Assembly: GCA_009993045.1 (NCBI GenBank)
Contig: JAACUG010000068.1
Span: 1-57,579, forward strand
Direction: 5' to 3'
Source: Cyanobacteria bacterium CG_2015-22_32_23
Lineage (GTDB): Bacteria; Cyanobacteriota; Cyanobacteriia; Cyanobacteriales; Cyanobacteriaceae
Length of the DNA: 57,579 nt
Part shown: positions 11,125 to 23,161 of the stretch, piece by piece
Position numbering within the stretch: the first letter of the stretch is position 1
How the letters are laid out: every line of letters starts with the position of its first letter
The notes under the pieces: generated by a model
What the model saw: the letters and a program-made list of their open reading frames with translations, nothing else
Database searches by the model: none
What the model was told of the DNA's origin: nothing
Program-made: the position numbers and the translations under genes

Positions 11125-11985
11125 ATGTCTTTACAACAGGGCGCAAATTTAGGTATTAGCCTATTTGAGGATGCTGACATTCTGGAAAGAAAACCCCATG
11201 ATTCTGATGAGAGAATTTCACAGATTATCAATGCTGTTTATCGTCAAGTACTTGGTAATTCTTATGTAATGAAAAGCGAAAGACTTGTTAATGCTGAATC
11301 TCGTTTCAGAAATGGACAGTTAACTGTACGGGATTTTGTCCGTGCGATCGCCAATTCCGACTTATACCGTCAACGCTTTTTTGAGCCTTCTCCTCGTTAT
11401 CGGTTTACAGAACTTAATTTTAAACACTTATTAGGTCGTACTCCCGAAAATCAAGATGAAATGAGATACCATAGCGATGTCTTAGATACTCTTGGTTATG
11501 AAGCCGATATTAACGTTTATGTTGATAGTGACGAATATACCCAAGCCTATGGAGATAATATTGTACCTTACTATCGTGGTTATAAAACCGATAATAACCG
11601 TACTATGGTAGAATTTACTCATATATTTGCCATGCTCAGAGGTGCAGCCAGTAGCGACTCTAATAACTCTCCCGTAATTCATAAAAGCATCTTAACTCAA
11701 ACTCCTTTAGCCATCATACCTCCTTCAGGTGGATCGGCTGGTAGTGGTTGGGCATTCCAAGATACTCCTTTAATGGCGGCTACTCGTCAAGGAGTTGGTG
11801 CTGGTGATGATGGTAAAATTTATAAAGTCGAAGTTACTGGCTATCGTGCAAAAGTATATAATGCTTTTCCAAAATATCGTCGTCCTAATAAAGTTTATAT
11901 GATTCCTTATAACCAATTATCCGAACTTTATCAAACCATCCACAAACAAGGTGCTAGTATCGCTAGTATAACCCCTGTTAACTAA
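11125..11985 (+). CDS. Phycobilisome rod linker (PBS linker plus CpcD domain)
   Basis: This 286-residue linker joins phycobiliprotein hexamers within rods. Residues about 20-150 form the PBS linker domain (INAVYRQVLGN, MKSERL, ELNFKHLLGR, IVPYYRGY). Residues about 230-286 form a CpcD domain (KIYKVEVTGYRAKVYNAFPK, SIASITPV). This two-domain layout fits CpcC or the phycoerythrin linkers CpeC/CpeE, not the rod-core linker CpcG. It is not beside phycobiliprotein subunit genes. The CpeR-like gene downstream favours a phycoerythrin-rod linker, which is inference. Confidence 0.85.
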   Translation: MSLQQGANLGISLFEDADILERKPHDSDERISQIINAVYRQVLGNSYVMKSERLVNAESRFRNGQLTVRDFVRAIANSDLYRQRFFEPSPRYRFTELNFKHLLGRTPENQDEMRYHSDVLDTLGYEADINVYVDSDEYTQAYGDNIVPYYRGYKTDNNRTMVEFTHIFAMLRGAASSDSNNSPVIHKSILTQTPLAIIPPSGGSAGSGWAFQDTPLMAATRQGVGAGDDGKIYKVEVTGYRAKVYNAFPKYRRPNKVYMIPYNQLSELYQTIHKQGASIASITPVN

Positions 11986-12009
11986 AGAAAAAACTTAAAA
12001 TGTAAAAAA

Positions 12010-12125
12010 TAACAGAGGTAGTTAAGTTATTAGCAGAAAGAATGATTAAAAAATCTCAATTTTGATCACTATTATTGATTTTAAAAGTCTTTAAACTAAC
12101 TCGAAAATACTTACTATCTCTGTTA
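12010..12125. repeat. Inverted repeat between linker and CpeR-like gene
   Basis: TAACAGAGGTAGT at 12010-12022 is matched in inverted orientation by 12113-12125 (12 of 13 bases). The arms can be extended a little with one gap. The roughly 90 bases between are AT-rich. It could be a tiny MITE-like insertion or a folded intercistronic segment. The whole gap (11986-12326) holds no other gene. Confidence 0.5.
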
Positions 12126-12326
12126 ATTATAATAAAATTTTGATAAAAATCAACATAACAATTTCCCATAATTTAAAGTTCAATAAATTTTTAGAATTTA
12201 ACCTTTTAATATAAGGCTAATTAATAATTTTAAAAAACCCGTAATTTAGATTCTCAAAAAAAAACTCAACATTGATTTTTATTGTCAATTTACAGTAAAA
12301 CCAGAGAATTATCATCTTGTATCAAC

Positions 12327-12656
12327 ATGAGTAATCGTATCTTAACGGTGAAAATTACCCCTATTTTAGCCACTAAAAAATTACAAATTTGGATTAAAAG
12401 TCACCATTTAATTTGTCAAGGGCATTTTTTTATTTTAGAAACCGTAGAATATTCTATGATTGAACGTTTTGAAGAATATATCTCTATCTTAGGAGGTAGT
12501 TTAATCTGTGTAGAATCACCTAAAAAAGTTTCTATGGGAAATCATCGTCAAGTTATTCTCTACCAAGCCAAAGCTAGTTTACACACTCCTCATCAACTTA
12601 AAGAATATTGGCAAAAATACGGCGCTATTCGTACTAAATTTGATCAAAGAGATTAA
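12327..12656 (+). CDS. cpeR: CpeR-like phycoerythrin gene regulator
   Basis: The ATG at 12327 gives 109 residues with KKLQIWIKSHHLICQGHFFI, ETVEYSMIERFEEYI, GNHRQVILYQAKASLHTPH and YWQKYGAIRTKF. From memory these match the small CpeR family, which activates cpe operons and has distant similarity to PP2C phosphatases. Size agrees (about 100 residues). A TTG at 12282 would add 15 residues with no family support. It follows the rod linker by 341 bp on the same strand, consistent with cpeC/cpcG/cpeR gene sets in related strains. No other cpe genes are present in the window. Confidence 0.6.
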   Translation: MSNRILTVKITPILATKKLQIWIKSHHLICQGHFFILETVEYSMIERFEEYISILGGSLICVESPKKVSMGNHRQVILYQAKASLHTPHQLKEYWQKYGAIRTKFDQRD

Positions 12657-12671
12657 CTTTTTTCTTTACTA

Positions 12672-12896
12672 TCAATCAGCAGATTCTAATATTTCCCATA
12701 ATGTTTCTATTCTTTGATAGGCTTGTTGTGGGGATAATTTACCATTATTATGTAAACCTGCAATATAACTCACTTGAGAAGTAAACTGCTGTAACTGGCG
12801 ATTAGGAATTAAACCTTTAAAATAGTCTTTACCGTGATAAGGATGAATGGGATAAAGAAAATTTTGTTTAACGTCTTGAACAATTACATTGCTCAT
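12672..12896 (-). CDS. Small conserved cyanobacterial protein
   Basis: A 74-residue soluble protein with FLYPIHPYHG near the N-terminus and ISYIAGLHNNGKLSP-like helical sequence (SYIAGLHNNGKLSPQQAY). This pattern is common in a small cyanobacterial family, possibly DUF7219. GGAGG at 12907-12911 lies ten bases before the ATG and supports the start. It converges on the CpeR-like gene with 15 bp between the stops. Function is unknown. Confidence 0.7.
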   Translation of the reverse strand: MSNVIVQDVKQNFLYPIHPYHGKDYFKGLIPNRQLQQFTSQVSYIAGLHNNGKLSPQQAYQRIETLWEILESAD

Positions 12897-13137
12897 TGCT
12901 TTCTAACCTCCATACTATAGTATATTTAGACCTACTTTTATCTTAACCTAATCTTAACCTAACCTTTAAAACTGTCAAGAATAATTAACAAAAGGAATCA
13001 AAGACGACTTTTGCGATACCTTATTGCGAATTAAAAATATTCCTTGAGTCATAGTTAAAATCGTGTTAAACTGTTATAGATCATAAATTTTGACAAAAAC
13101 ATCATTCAAGGGCAAAAAATCTTTTAAAATCCCCTGA

Positions 13138-15093
<1,956 letters not shown>

Positions 15094-15099
15094 TTGTAG

Positions 15100-15122
15100 G
15101 GTGGGCAATGCCCACCTTTTTT
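15100..15122 (+). terminator. gyrB terminator made of a recurring palindrome
   Basis: GGTGGGC-AAT-GCCCACC (15100-15116) is a perfect 7-bp stem with a 3-base loop, followed by a T-run. The same palindrome appears at 50201 and 51769, and a decayed copy lies at about 15248-15262, so this terminator belongs to a small dispersed repeat family. Confidence 0.75.
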
Positions 15123-15275
15123 GTATTCATTAATCAAAAATAATTTAATAAAGAATTATGGAAATACAAACATTAATTAATAAAGATTTTAAACCTTTTA
15201 TCAACTACTTAAATTTGATTCCTGCCTGATTAAAATATGCTTGTAAAGTGGCATTACCCACCTTCTTTGTTATGA

Positions 15276-15929
15276 TCATTTTTGAATAACTTTTTCTCTT
15301 TGATAAGACAAAACTGCTAAATAATAAAACAAAAAAGTAGCCCATATTAACCAAAGTATATTAAGAAAAATTAGACTGTCATTTCCATTATTGATTATCG
15401 ATTCTACTAAGGTACGATAATAATAAAAAGGCAATATTACTAATAAATCTTTTATCCAAGAAAATTTATCAGGAATAGGTATCGGTAATAACCAACAAAG
15501 AAGTGGAATTAATAATAATGAATATCCTAAAATAGAATCAGCACTTTTTGGTTCGAGGAGAAAACCTAATGTAATTCCTAGTAAACCAAAGGGTATAATT
15601 CCAATTATTAATACTACAATAAGAGTAGATAAATTATTAACCACTTCAATATGTGCAATGAAGGTTATTAAAGTAAAATAAGTCACCGTAAAAACTCCAC
15701 AAATTAAGCTAATTGCTGTTAATTTTGCCCCAATATATAAAGTAGCTGGTAATGGTGTCGCTTTTAATAAATTTAACCATTTTTCTGAACGTTCTACCAC
15801 AATTCTTTTTGCAAATCTATCAATAACAATTGTGAATAAAAATAAACCACAAACAGTAGTTAATGGTAATATTTGGTTATCTGTCTTTTCTGATAATTTA
15901 ACTAAAAATGGAAGGACAAAAGGAATCAA
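15276..15929 (-). CDS. ABC-2 type permease, N-terminus truncated
   Basis: The 217 residues contain about six hydrophobic segments and the cytoplasmic loop KRIVVERSEKWLNLLKATPL, which resembles the loop after TM2 of ABC-2 permeases of polyketide/drug or polysaccharide exporters. Coding begins at a TTG directly inside the first membrane segment. The frame upstream runs only six codons to a TGA in unrelated, GC-richer sequence. No ATPase partner is adjacent. It is probably a decaying gene cut by the mobile-element scar at 15948-16020. Confidence 0.6.
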   Translation of the reverse strand: MIPFVLPFLVKLSEKTDNQILPLTTVCGLFLFTIVIDRFAKRIVVERSEKWLNLLKATPLPATLYIGAKLTAISLICGVFTVTYFTLITFIAHIEVVNNLSTLIVVLIIGIIPFGLLGITLGFLLEPKSADSILGYSLLLIPLLCWLLPIPIPDKFSWIKDLLVILPFYYYRTLVESIINNGNDSLIFLNILWLIWATFLFYYLAVLSYQREKVIQK

Positions 15930-15947
15930 AAATATTCCTAATAAGTA

Positions 15948-16020
15948 TCAAGTTATCTCGCACAATCCCCGTCAGTACGTCTCCGTAAGCAATTTCATTC
16001 ACGGTATCCCCTACCGCAAG
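15948..16020 (-). pseudogene. Possible TnpB transposase C-terminal scar
   Basis: On the minus strand this stretch reads LAVGDTVNEIAYGD and then VLTGIVRDNL. It resembles the variable C-terminal tail of IS200/IS605-type TnpB proteins (VGxT...N...GE). The base composition is near 50% GC, unlike the flanks. A stop lies just upstream of the readable frame. A 7-bp inverted repeat GTCAACT/AGTTGAC is nearby at 16053-16076. The match is short and from memory, so the call is tentative. Confidence 0.3.
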
Positions 16021-16208
16021 TATCTAGGTCATTATTTCTCTCAAAGTTTTACGTCAACTGAGTTTTTCGAGTTGACAACCCTATACTTTAACTATTTCAT
16101 TTTCTAGGTATTTCTTCTAACTCCTATCCTCACCAAAAAACCATGAAGCAACCTTTAATTATCAATATTTTTTTCACCAGTGCCGATATTATGTCATAAT
16201 TATAAACA

Positions 16209-17339
16209 TTGTCTATAATTGATTTAACTCCAGTGGTAGCGACGAAAATTCATCAACCCCATACAAATCCTCATCTCAAAACAGGCTGGAAAGGTTTAAT
16301 TGAAGAATATAAATCTTATTTACCAGTAACACCAGAAACACCTATTATCACATTGAGAGAAGGTAACACTCCGTTAATTCCTGTGCCTACTATCTCAAAC
16401 ATGATCGGTCGTAACGTAAAAGTATTTGTGAAGTATGATGGTTTGAATCCCACAGGATCGTTCAAAGATCGAGGCATGACTATGGCTATCTCAAAAGCCA
16501 AAGAGGCTGGAGCAAAAGCTGTAATCTGTGCTAGTACTGGCAATACATCCGCCGCAGCGGCCGCCTATGCCACTAGAGCAGGAATGAAAGCATTTGTAAT
16601 AATTCCAGATGGTTATGTCGCTTTAGGAAAACTAGCCCAAGCCTTAATTTATGGTGCGGAAGTCCTAGCAATTCAAGGTAATTTTGATCATGCTTTAACT
16701 ATAGTTCGACAGATAGCCGATAATTATCCTGTCACCCTTGTTAATTCTGTTAATCCTTATCGTTTAGAAGGACAAAAAACGGCGGCTTTTGAAGTAGTTG
16801 ATACTTTAGGTTATGCACCTGATTGGTTAGCGATTCCTGTGGGTAATGCAGGTAATATTACGGCTTACTGGATGGGTTTTTGTCAATATCACAGTGAAAA
16901 TCGATGCGATATTCTTCCTCGAATGATGGGATTTCAAGCCTCTGGTTCAGCTCCTTTTGTGGAAGGGCATCAAGTATTAAAACCTGAAACCATCGCCACT
17001 GCTATTAGAATTGGAAATCCTGCTAATTGGGAAAAAGCCCTAGGAGTGAGAGAAGCATCTAATGGAGAATTTAATGCTGTCACCGATAGTGAGATTTTAG
17101 AAGCCTATCGTATTTTAGGCAGGGATGAAGGAATTTTTTGTGAACCAGCTAGTGCCGCTTCCGTAGCGGGAGTTTTGAAACTAAAAGAGCAGATTCCTGA
17201 TAATGGTACTGTGGTATGTGTTTTAACGGGTAATGGTTTAAAAGATCCTGATAGTGCCATGAAAACCAGCGAAAGTGGCATCAGATCAGGAATAAAAGCC
17301 GATTTACAGGAAGTAGCCCGAATTATGGGCTTTGAATAG
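16209..17339 (+). CDS. thrC: Threonine synthase
   Basis: ThrC converts O-phosphohomoserine to threonine with pyridoxal phosphate. The PLP Lys lies in [11 protein letters not shown], and a Gly-rich phosphate loop is [11 protein letters not shown]. The 376-residue length and [13 protein letters not shown] near the N-terminus match cyanobacterial ThrC. The start is taken as TTG at 16209, because the next ATG would remove conserved sequence. No strong ribosome binding site is seen. A transposase scar lies upstream, so the native 5' end may have been altered. Confidence 0.93.
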   Translation: MSIIDLTPVVATKIHQPHTNPHLKTGWKGLIEEYKSYLPVTPETPIITLREGNTPLIPVPTISNMIGRNVKVFVKYDGLNPTGSFKDRGMTMAISKAKEAGAKAVICASTGNTSAAAAAYATRAGMKAFVIIPDGYVALGKLAQALIYGAEVLAIQGNFDHALTIVRQIADNYPVTLVNSVNPYRLEGQKTAAFEVVDTLGYAPDWLAIPVGNAGNITAYWMGFCQYHSENRCDILPRMMGFQASGSAPFVEGHQVLKPETIATAIRIGNPANWEKALGVREASNGEFNAVTDSEILEAYRILGRDEGIFCEPASAASVAGVLKLKEQIPDNGTVVCVLTGNGLKDPDSAMKTSESGIRSGIKADLQEVARIMGFE

Positions 17340-17362
17340 GAAATTAATTAACTCCTAATTCT

Positions 17363-18349
17363 TTAGTATTCCTCGTATTCAGGCATTTTCTGTTTTTGAG
17401 GAATATTAACTTTTTGAGGGCGATAATCAGATTCTCCATCGTCATCATCCCACATATCTTCATCCATAGATTCATCATAATCAGAATTTTTGGAATAATT
17501 ATCATTATCTTTTGAGTGATAACGAGGTGCTGGTTCTCTTTTAACGACACTTTCTCCCCAATTATCTTCTTCTATGGCTTCTTCATATTCATCATAATCA
17601 ATAGATTCCGCTACGGGACGCATCCCTTGACGTTTAATGGGTTGTTCTTCCCACTCATCATCATTCCAGTTATTTTCGATCACCGCATTAGGTCGATTTG
17701 CCATTGGTTTAGCCTCTATAGGGCGTAGAGGTACTCCCGTCGGTAGTTGATTTTCTGGGGCAGTGGTGGGAGCATAATACATCTCCTCGTCATCTTTTTC
17801 CCAAGGAGGGCGGCCAATACCTAAACGCTCTAATACCCCTACGGTAAGCTGAGTTATACGTTCCTCCGCGCCTTCAAAAACGATAATGCGATTAGGGCCA
17901 CTACTCACAATTTCCTCTACTGATAATTCATAAGTACTAATTAATTGCTCAGGAATTTGAGGATAACCAATAACAGCGATGGTGAGAGAATTTACTTGTC
18001 CATCTAAAAGATTAAATTGAAAATCCCTTACTTTTCCTAAAGGTTCGCCTGTTTCGGTAACGACTTCAGAATTAATTAAAGTACTATATATATCAATTTC
18101 AACATCTTCAATGACATCCTCATCTTCAACTAAAATAACATCTCCTGTTTGAATTACACTGTTGAGATACATATATTTAGGAATACCAGACATAGCTAGA
18201 CGATTATCTCTTAATCCTAAAGCCACTACTTCTCTTCGATCTACATCTACTAATACTTCTCTTACTACTCCTAGTCTCTTACCCGTACTGCGAGTAATAA
18301 CTTGAGTATTTAAAAACTCGTTTCGTAAACGATTATCTATATTAGTCAT
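17363..18349 (-). CDS. PRC-barrel domain protein
   Basis: A 328-residue soluble protein with two PRC-barrel repeats, at about 10-75 (ITRSTGKRLGVVREVLVD) and 95-165 (VVTETGEPLGKVRDFQF). An acidic, low-complexity tail follows, with repeated Asp-Glu clusters and Tyr-rich pieces. PRC barrels occur in RNA-processing and photosynthetic assembly proteins. This cyanobacterial type is widespread but its role is not defined. It converges on thrC (23 bp between stops). Confidence 0.8.
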   Translation of the reverse strand: MTNIDNRLRNEFLNTQVITRSTGKRLGVVREVLVDVDRREVVALGLRDNRLAMSGIPKYMYLNSVIQTGDVILVEDEDVIEDVEIDIYSTLINSEVVTETGEPLGKVRDFQFNLLDGQVNSLTIAVIGYPQIPEQLISTYELSVEEIVSSGPNRIIVFEGAEERITQLTVGVLERLGIGRPPWEKDDEEMYYAPTTAPENQLPTGVPLRPIEAKPMANRPNAVIENNWNDDEWEEQPIKRQGMRPVAESIDYDEYEEAIEEDNWGESVVKREPAPRYHSKDNDNYSKNSDYDESMDEDMWDDDDGESDYRPQKVNIPQKQKMPEYEEY

Positions 18350-18509
18350 AATAATTTATTTATAGGTGAAATTTAGTTTATTTAATTAATTTATTGTTAG
18401 TGTTTTGATAATAACTTAAAATTTGATTTTTAGAAGTCTCATTTTAGTTGATTATTTTCACTAATTAAAGATCGGATTTTACGATGTTTGCCCTATTAAC
18501 TTGAAGAAT

Positions 18510-19163
18510 TTAGACTTTAACAGAAATAGTTGCCAAAGTTAAAGCAATTTTTTCTACAATGCCTTGTATCCAATATTCGTCTTTTTTTGTATAGCTACGA
18601 GGAATATTAGTGGCTACTATTACCGCACCTTGATCATTTAATGGTAAACACATTAATCCTTGAATATTTGACGGTAAATAATCAAATTCAATTTTGGCAG
18701 GATAGTGTTTTAAATCTACTAAATATACTGATTTATGAGTCGTTATTACTCTTTTTAAAATCGTCCCTAAATTAACAGTTTTAATATTACTTAAAATTCC
18801 CCTTCTGAGTAATATTTCTCCTTGATAATAAACAACAATAGATTTAGTAACAGTATTATTTAAAATTAAGTGACTTGCCCAAGCTAATTCGGTTTTCACA
18901 TTTTCTGATAAATTAGAAGCAAATTCGATGACTTCTTCTCCTTCTAAAGTAACGCTTTGAGGTGGGATAGATTCTATTTGTCGCAGTAAGATACTAAGCA
19001 ATAAAAGCATAGCACAGAGAATAACTCCTAAAGCATCAGAACGAGCTTGAGAATCTAAAACCGTTGGAGTAGTCAAACGATTAATCATCAACAGAAACCC
19101 TCCCATTATACCCGCAATTAAAGGAAGATTTTTAATTAATTGATTTTGTTCTTTTTGTGCCAT
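18510..19163 (-). CDS. Heme ci assembly factor of cytochrome b6f (CCB2/CCB4-like)
   Basis: The 217-residue product has two hydrophobic segments near the N-terminus (about 12-30 and 44-62), then a soluble domain containing LAWASHLILNNT and LMCLPLNDQGAVIVATN. This is the cyanobacterial DUF2930 protein related to plastid CCB2/CCB4, which attach heme ci covalently to cytochrome b6 (complex C). It is encoded 73 bp downstream of rpaB on the same strand and may be co-transcribed. Confidence 0.8.
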   Translation of the reverse strand: MAQKEQNQLIKNLPLIAGIMGGFLLMINRLTTPTVLDSQARSDALGVILCAMLLLLSILLRQIESIPPQSVTLEGEEVIEFASNLSENVKTELAWASHLILNNTVTKSIVVYYQGEILLRRGILSNIKTVNLGTILKRVITTHKSVYLVDLKHYPAKIEFDYLPSNIQGLMCLPLNDQGAVIVATNIPRSYTKKDEYWIQGIVEKIALTLATISVKV

Positions 19164-19236
19164 ATTTTTTTATTCCATCTTTGACAAAATTAAAATCTAT
19201 TCTAAGGAGAAATTTAAAATTTTTAATCGGTGCTTA

Positions 19237-19980
19237 TTAATTAATATTAGTTCTTTTTTCCCCCGGTTCTAAAATTCTTTGAAATAAATAACCTGTACCT
19301 CTAGCGGTTAAAATTAGTTCAGGATTACTAGGATCTTCTTCTAATTTAGCTCTTAAACGAGATACATGAACGTCCACTACTCTAGTATCCACATGACGTT
19401 CTGGAGTATATCCCCAAACTTCTTGTAATATTTCTGACCGTGAAAATGGTTCTCCAGATTTACTAACTAATAATTCTAAAAGGCTAAATTCCATCCCCGT
19501 TAAACGAATACGTTGATCACCTTTATATACTTGACGTTTATTCGTATCTATTTTGATAGCATTGATCGATATTACACCAGAACTGGGTATTCCCGCTACT
19601 CCTGTTTTATCAATTCTTCTTAATACCGAGCGAATACGCGCTTCTAATTCTTTCGGGGAGAAGGGTTTAACTACATAATCATCTGCACCTAATTCTAACC
19701 CTGTGATTCTATCTGCCACATCCCCTAAAGCCGTCAGCATAATAATAGGAATATCGGATTCTTTTCTTAACTCTTGACAGACTCCATAGCCGTCTAATTT
19801 GGGCATCATTACATCTAATACCACTAAATCAGGTTGGGTAGCGTGAAAAGTAGCAATGGCATCTTCTCCATCGGCGGCTGTCACTACATCATAACCAATC
19901 ATCGATAAACGGGTTTCTAAAATACGACGAATACTTGCTTCATCATCTACTACTAATATTTTTTCTTTCTGATTCTCCAA
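19237..19980 (-). CDS. rpaB: OmpR-type response regulator RpaB (Ycf27)
   Basis: RpaB is the essential high-light and redox regulator that binds HLR1 sites at photosystem and stress genes. The receiver domain (about 8-120) has the acidic pocket VVDDE, phospho-acceptor Asp in LVVLDVMMPKLDG, and KPFSPKELEARI. The C-terminal winged helix ends at GTGYLFQRI. The start is a TTG at 19980: AGGAG at 19987-19991 is spaced correctly, and the resulting MENQKEKILVV matches homologues. A downstream ATG would cut into the receiver domain. Confidence 0.95.
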   Translation of the reverse strand: MENQKEKILVVDDEASIRRILETRLSMIGYDVVTAADGEDAIATFHATQPDLVVLDVMMPKLDGYGVCQELRKESDIPIIMLTALGDVADRITGLELGADDYVVKPFSPKELEARIRSVLRRIDKTGVAGIPSSGVISINAIKIDTNKRQVYKGDQRIRLTGMEFSLLELLVSKSGEPFSRSEILQEVWGYTPERHVDTRVVDVHVSRLRAKLEEDPSNPELILTARGTGYLFQRILEPGEKRTNIN

Positions 19981-20076
19981 TTTTTTACTCCTATAACTTT
20001 TTTCTTTCTATCTCGATAAAATCTAGTTTATATCAATTTGAAACTATCACATAGCAGTCTGTCGAAAGTTAATCAA

Positions 20077-21840
20077 TTATTGATTGTTATGTATCCATGC
20101 AGTAATACCATCTGCAAGAGTTTTGGCTAATTTTTCCTGAGATTCAGAGTTTGTAATCCATTCAAATTCATAGGGATTAATCATAAAACCTAATTCTAAT
20201 AAAACACTTAAGGAAGTATTTGGGCGAGTTAGGGCGAGATTATTCCAAAATACCCCATAGTTAGGGCGGTTTAAAGTTTTTACAAGATAATTCTGCATAA
20301 AAATTGCTAAATCCTGGGCTTGGGGATGATACCAAAATGTACTCACTCCTTTGGTGGTTTCTGGGTTACCTCCATCGGGTAAAGCGTTATAGTGAATGGA
20401 AAATGCAAGGGTGGGTTTTAATTCTTGAATCATTTTTTGGCGATCGCTTAAAGATACAAAAATATCACGATCTCTGGTAAGATAAACTTTAGCACCACGA
20501 CTTTTTAATTGTTGAGCTAATAATTGAGAGACTTTGAGATTTACATCTTTTTCAGGGAAGCCAGTAGCGCCTAACGCGCCTAATTCATCGCCACCATGAC
20601 CTGGATCTAGTAAAATAGTTACACCATCAAGATTATGAGAATTAGTCAAAGCAGGAGGATGATTAAATGTCAAAATTAAGTTATTCCCTTGATAACGGAC
20701 ATCGTAACCCCATTGCCTTGCAGATTTGAAGTTAAAAATATAGTCAATTTGTGAAGGATTAATTTGATACCAATCTAAACGTTTAATCAAAGGATTATCA
20801 TCAAAACGAATAGTATCAGTTTGAGCAGTGGTATTATATAAAGATAAAGTAAAAGTTTGATCAGTTTGTTTGATAGCAATAGGTACAGGATTTTGTAAGG
20901 GAAAAATAACTTCTGTTTTATTGCCTACTTGACGAGAATTGATACTACGAATAATACTTATTGGTGGTACATTTGGGGGTAAAATTTTTGTTTCTTCTGC
21001 TTTTATCCAACCGCCATAATCTAATCGTAACCAATCTCCTTCTTTTCCCGTCACCATTGCTTTTGTGCCTTTAGGTAAAGGAGTTAACCTTGAATAGTCA
21101 CTACCCGCCCCAGTTCGTGCTATACCTTGTTCTGTGATTACTTCAATCACGGTTAAATTTTGAGGATCTAATATACTAATATTACCCGTACTTTCTTGGG
21201 TGATGGTTTTTCCTTCATTATTCATCACAAAAACAGGAGTTATTTTACTGTCGATGTCTTCAAAATTTGTACATCCTTTTACCTTTTGCCATGATTGCGG
21301 CGTAATATTTTTTCCTTGGTTTTCACCGATTAAAATAGCAGAGTTTGATGGTAAATCAGTTATGGCTAATTCTGGGGTAAGATTTAAGATTTTTTCCCCT
21401 AACTTAACTTTTACTTGAGCATTTTGAGGAGAAATGGCTTCAAAACAAACTAATTCTTTCGGTAATCGACTTAAGTCAACTTGAGGAGATAAAAAACGAG
21501 GGGATAAACTCAAAATATCTTTAATATCAGGTTGAGTACTTATTTTAGTAATAATTCTTCTAATTTCTTCCTTGCCATAACGAATTACTAACTCATTATT
21601 GCCCATTTGTAAAGGAAAACTAGGAGCGAAATTACCTTGAGGAGATCGTAAAATTTCTTTATTATTAATAATAACATTTCCCTCACCTTTTACCGAACCA
21701 ATAATAAAGATAGAATCGGCGGTAGTTTCATGATTAGCAGGAGGATAAACAATTTTTAAACCTTCCCCATAAGCAGATTTTGTGATTAAAGTGAAGGAAA
21801 AAGTTAATATTACTCTTTGCCAAAAATTACTTTTCACCAT
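20077..21840 (-). CDS. N-acetylmuramoyl-L-alanine amidase (Amidase_3)
   Basis: This enzyme cleaves the amide bond between muramic acid and the peptide in peptidoglycan, for cell separation or remodelling. A signal peptide is present (about 8-25). An SH3-like domain is near 233-285 (GIARTGAGSDYSRL), then an AMIN-like region (about 295-390). The zinc amidase domain occupies about 400-585, with LLDPGHGGDELG, SIHYNALPD and LLELGFMIN carrying the metal and catalytic residues. At 587 residues it is long but normal for cyanobacteria. Confidence 0.92.
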   Translation of the reverse strand: MVKSNFWQRVILTFSFTLITKSAYGEGLKIVYPPANHETTADSIFIIGSVKGEGNVIINNKEILRSPQGNFAPSFPLQMGNNELVIRYGKEEIRRIITKISTQPDIKDILSLSPRFLSPQVDLSRLPKELVCFEAISPQNAQVKVKLGEKILNLTPELAITDLPSNSAILIGENQGKNITPQSWQKVKGCTNFEDIDSKITPVFVMNNEGKTITQESTGNISILDPQNLTVIEVITEQGIARTGAGSDYSRLTPLPKGTKAMVTGKEGDWLRLDYGGWIKAEETKILPPNVPPISIIRSINSRQVGNKTEVIFPLQNPVPIAIKQTDQTFTLSLYNTTAQTDTIRFDDNPLIKRLDWYQINPSQIDYIFNFKSARQWGYDVRYQGNNLILTFNHPPALTNSHNLDGVTILLDPGHGGDELGALGATGFPEKDVNLKVSQLLAQQLKSRGAKVYLTRDRDIFVSLSDRQKMIQELKPTLAFSIHYNALPDGGNPETTKGVSTFWYHPQAQDLAIFMQNYLVKTLNRPNYGVFWNNLALTRPNTSLSVLLELGFMINPYEFEWITNSESQEKLAKTLADGITAWIHNNQ

Positions 21841-21941
21841 GAGTTTTTTTCAAAAATTTACAATTACTGGTTTCCATCTAAGTTTACTGGTGAAGGTAAG
21901 TAAAAAGCAAGAGGGAAAGAGCAAGGATAAATGCCTAACTA

Positions 21942-22058
21942 ACTCCCTAACTCCCTAACTCCTATCTCCCTATCTCCCTATCTCCCTATCTCCCTAACTC
22001 CCTATCTCCCTAACTCCCTAACTCCCTATCTCCCTAACTCCCTAACTCCTAACTCCTA
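21942..22058. repeat. 8-bp minisatellite (WCTCCCTA)n
   Basis: Fifteen tandem units fill 117 bp: twelve of 8 bases (ACTCCCTA or TCTCCCTA in mixed order) and three 7-base ACTCCTA variants. It lies between the divergent-side ends of the amidase start and the por stop. There are no spacers, so it is not a CRISPR array. Confidence 0.95.
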
Positions 22059-22103
22059 ATAGCTTGATAAGATGAATGCTATTGACACTCATCCCAAGAA
22101 AAT

Positions 22104-23078
<975 letters not shown>

Positions 23079-23161
23079 TTATATAATTAAATTTCATCAT
23101 GTTCTATGATCTCACATAAAGCTAAATTCAATTTCTAAGTTTCTTTAAGCAATATGACAAC

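Noticed and set aside
11125-11985. Rod-core linker CpcG
   Set aside because: The C-terminal CpcD domain is typical of rod linkers (CpcC/CpeC type), not of CpcG.
15832-16107. 91-codon plus-strand frame across the permease start and the scar
   Set aside because: It is antisense to the permease and runs through the scar; no protein motif supports it.
21942-22058. Possible CRISPR array
   Set aside because: The units are 8 bases with no spacers, so it is a minisatellite.
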